From contig BGKB01000205.1 of assembly GCA_003116975.1 (NCBI GenBank), forward strand, positions 64,625 to 128,624: 64,000 nucleotides of DNA, written 5' to 3'. Below are positions 63,534 to 64,000 of the stretch, one piece after another. The notes below the pieces were generated by a model, which saw nothing but the letters and a program-made list of their open reading frames with translations, had not been told where the DNA came from and did not search any database. Each line of letters starts with the position of its first letter. Position 1 is the stretch's first letter. The position numbers and the translations under genes are program-made. Source of the stretch: Aurantiochytrium sp. KH105 (lineage: Eukaryota > Sar > Bigyra > Thraustochytrida > Thraustochytriidae).

Positions 63534-64000
63534 ATGGCGACAAACGATTCCGACGCCGAGGCTTCGACAGAGCTGGCCGAGCCTCGCGACGAGCCAGTGG
63601 AGGGGGAGCAGCCCCCCGTCGGAGACGAGCAAGACGTCGAAGAGCAGCAACAAGCCCACGAAGACCAGACACCGTCAGTGTACTCTGCCAAGGATGACGT
63701 GGGCGCAAGCGAGCCGACGCGGTATCCCGAGGTGGTCGAGCAGGCGCTAAAGGGTTGCTTTGGCGGCGAGCCGCAGCAACGCCAGCCAGACGGCGAGGCA
63801 GCAGGATTCATGCGCAGACGGTCTTCGCAACAAAGTTCCAGTCTTCTCGGCGATTCGGGACATGGCGATCACGAATTCGACGCGCTTGATGATGCCGACT
63901 TTGATCCCGTCGCCTTCGTGAACGACCGCTTTCCCGACGAGAAATCCTTTGCGCTCCTTGATCCATTCCTTTCTCGACTGCGATCCCAAGTCGGGACGCT
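63534..64000 (+). CDS. VPS53: VPS53, GARP/EARP tethering complex subunit (N-terminal part; runs off the right edge)
   Basis: 155 codons are visible from the ATG at 63534. VPS53 is a subunit of the GARP and EARP complexes that tether endosome-derived vesicles at the trans-Golgi network and recycling endosomes. The first 110 residues are acidic, Glu/Gln-rich and probably disordered. They contain PEVVEQALKGCF, which parallels the PEV...AIEQVF of human VPS53. The diagnostic block is DDADFDPVAFVNDRFPDEKS, then LLDPFLSRLRSQVGT. It parallels the human sequence ADFNAVEYINTLFPTEQS, then IDEVVNKIRLKI, which opens the VPS53 N-terminal coiled-coil region. Only the first part of an expected protein of 700-900 residues is present. 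The acidic leader is longer than in animals. Confidence 0.78.
   Translation, partial: MATNDSDAEASTELAEPRDEPVEGEQPPVGDEQDVEEQQQAHEDQTPSVYSAKDDVGASEPTRYPEVVEQALKGCFGGEPQQRQPDGEAAGFMRRRSSQQSSSLLGDSGHGDHEFDALDDADFDPVAFVNDRFPDEKSFALLDPFLSRLRSQVGT

Overview
This 64 kb window looks like nuclear DNA of a GC-rich, intron-poor, flagellate-lineage eukaryote. The best fit is a stramenopile of the thraustochytrid/labyrinthulomycete kind. The reasons are: long intronless genes (a PRP8 frame open for 1800 codons, a 1228-codon E1 dehydrogenase); eukaryote-only products (PRP8, BUB3, NUP43, VPS53, LRRC57, a SAS-6-like head-domain protein); and a pyrimidine gene whose two enzymes are fused in the order OMP decarboxylase then OPRT. 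That order is known from kinetoplastids and stramenopiles and is the reverse of animal and plant UMPS. The species is inferred, not proven.

Left arm, 1-37.1 kb, is gene-dense. In order: PRP8 (-, runs off the left edge), BUB3 (+), a large IQ/WW/B-box scaffold (-), a theta-class GST (-), NUP43-like (+), an EGF-like 7TM protein (-), an R2R3 MYB factor with long glutamine runs (-), a 3.4 kb gene-free stretch, a large LRR protein with a clear 77-base intron (+), and a three-KH RNA-binding protein (+). Then come four head-to-tail minus-strand genes: a SAS-6-like protein, two tandem paralogues of an unrecognised cysteine-rich multi-pass membrane family (the upstream one frameshifted), and a SWIM-finger plus kinase-like protein that lacks the DFG aspartate.

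Middle, 37.1-49.2 kb, is a gene desert of about 12 kb. It is filled with tetranucleotide microsatellites (including about 40 perfect TGCT units), long purine/pyrimidine tracts and GC-rich low-complexity DNA. I see no gene, RNA gene or mobile element that I can support there.

Right arm, 49.2-64 kb, is gene-dense again: an FCS-type zinc-finger protein (+), membrane-anchored acetylornithine deacetylase (+), LRRC57 (-), mitochondrial BCKDH E1 alpha (+), OMPDC-OPRT (-), a DHTKD1-type 2-oxoadipate dehydrogenase E1 with a large insertion (+), and the start of VPS53 (+). BCKDHA and DHTKD1, flanking the UMP synthase gene, are both E1 subunits of mitochondrial amino-acid catabolism (branched-chain; lysine/tryptophan). 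Most genes are alternately oriented and independently transcribed. Several 5' leaders carry short AAGC, GCGT or GA repeats. I found no tRNA, rRNA, snRNA or CRISPR.
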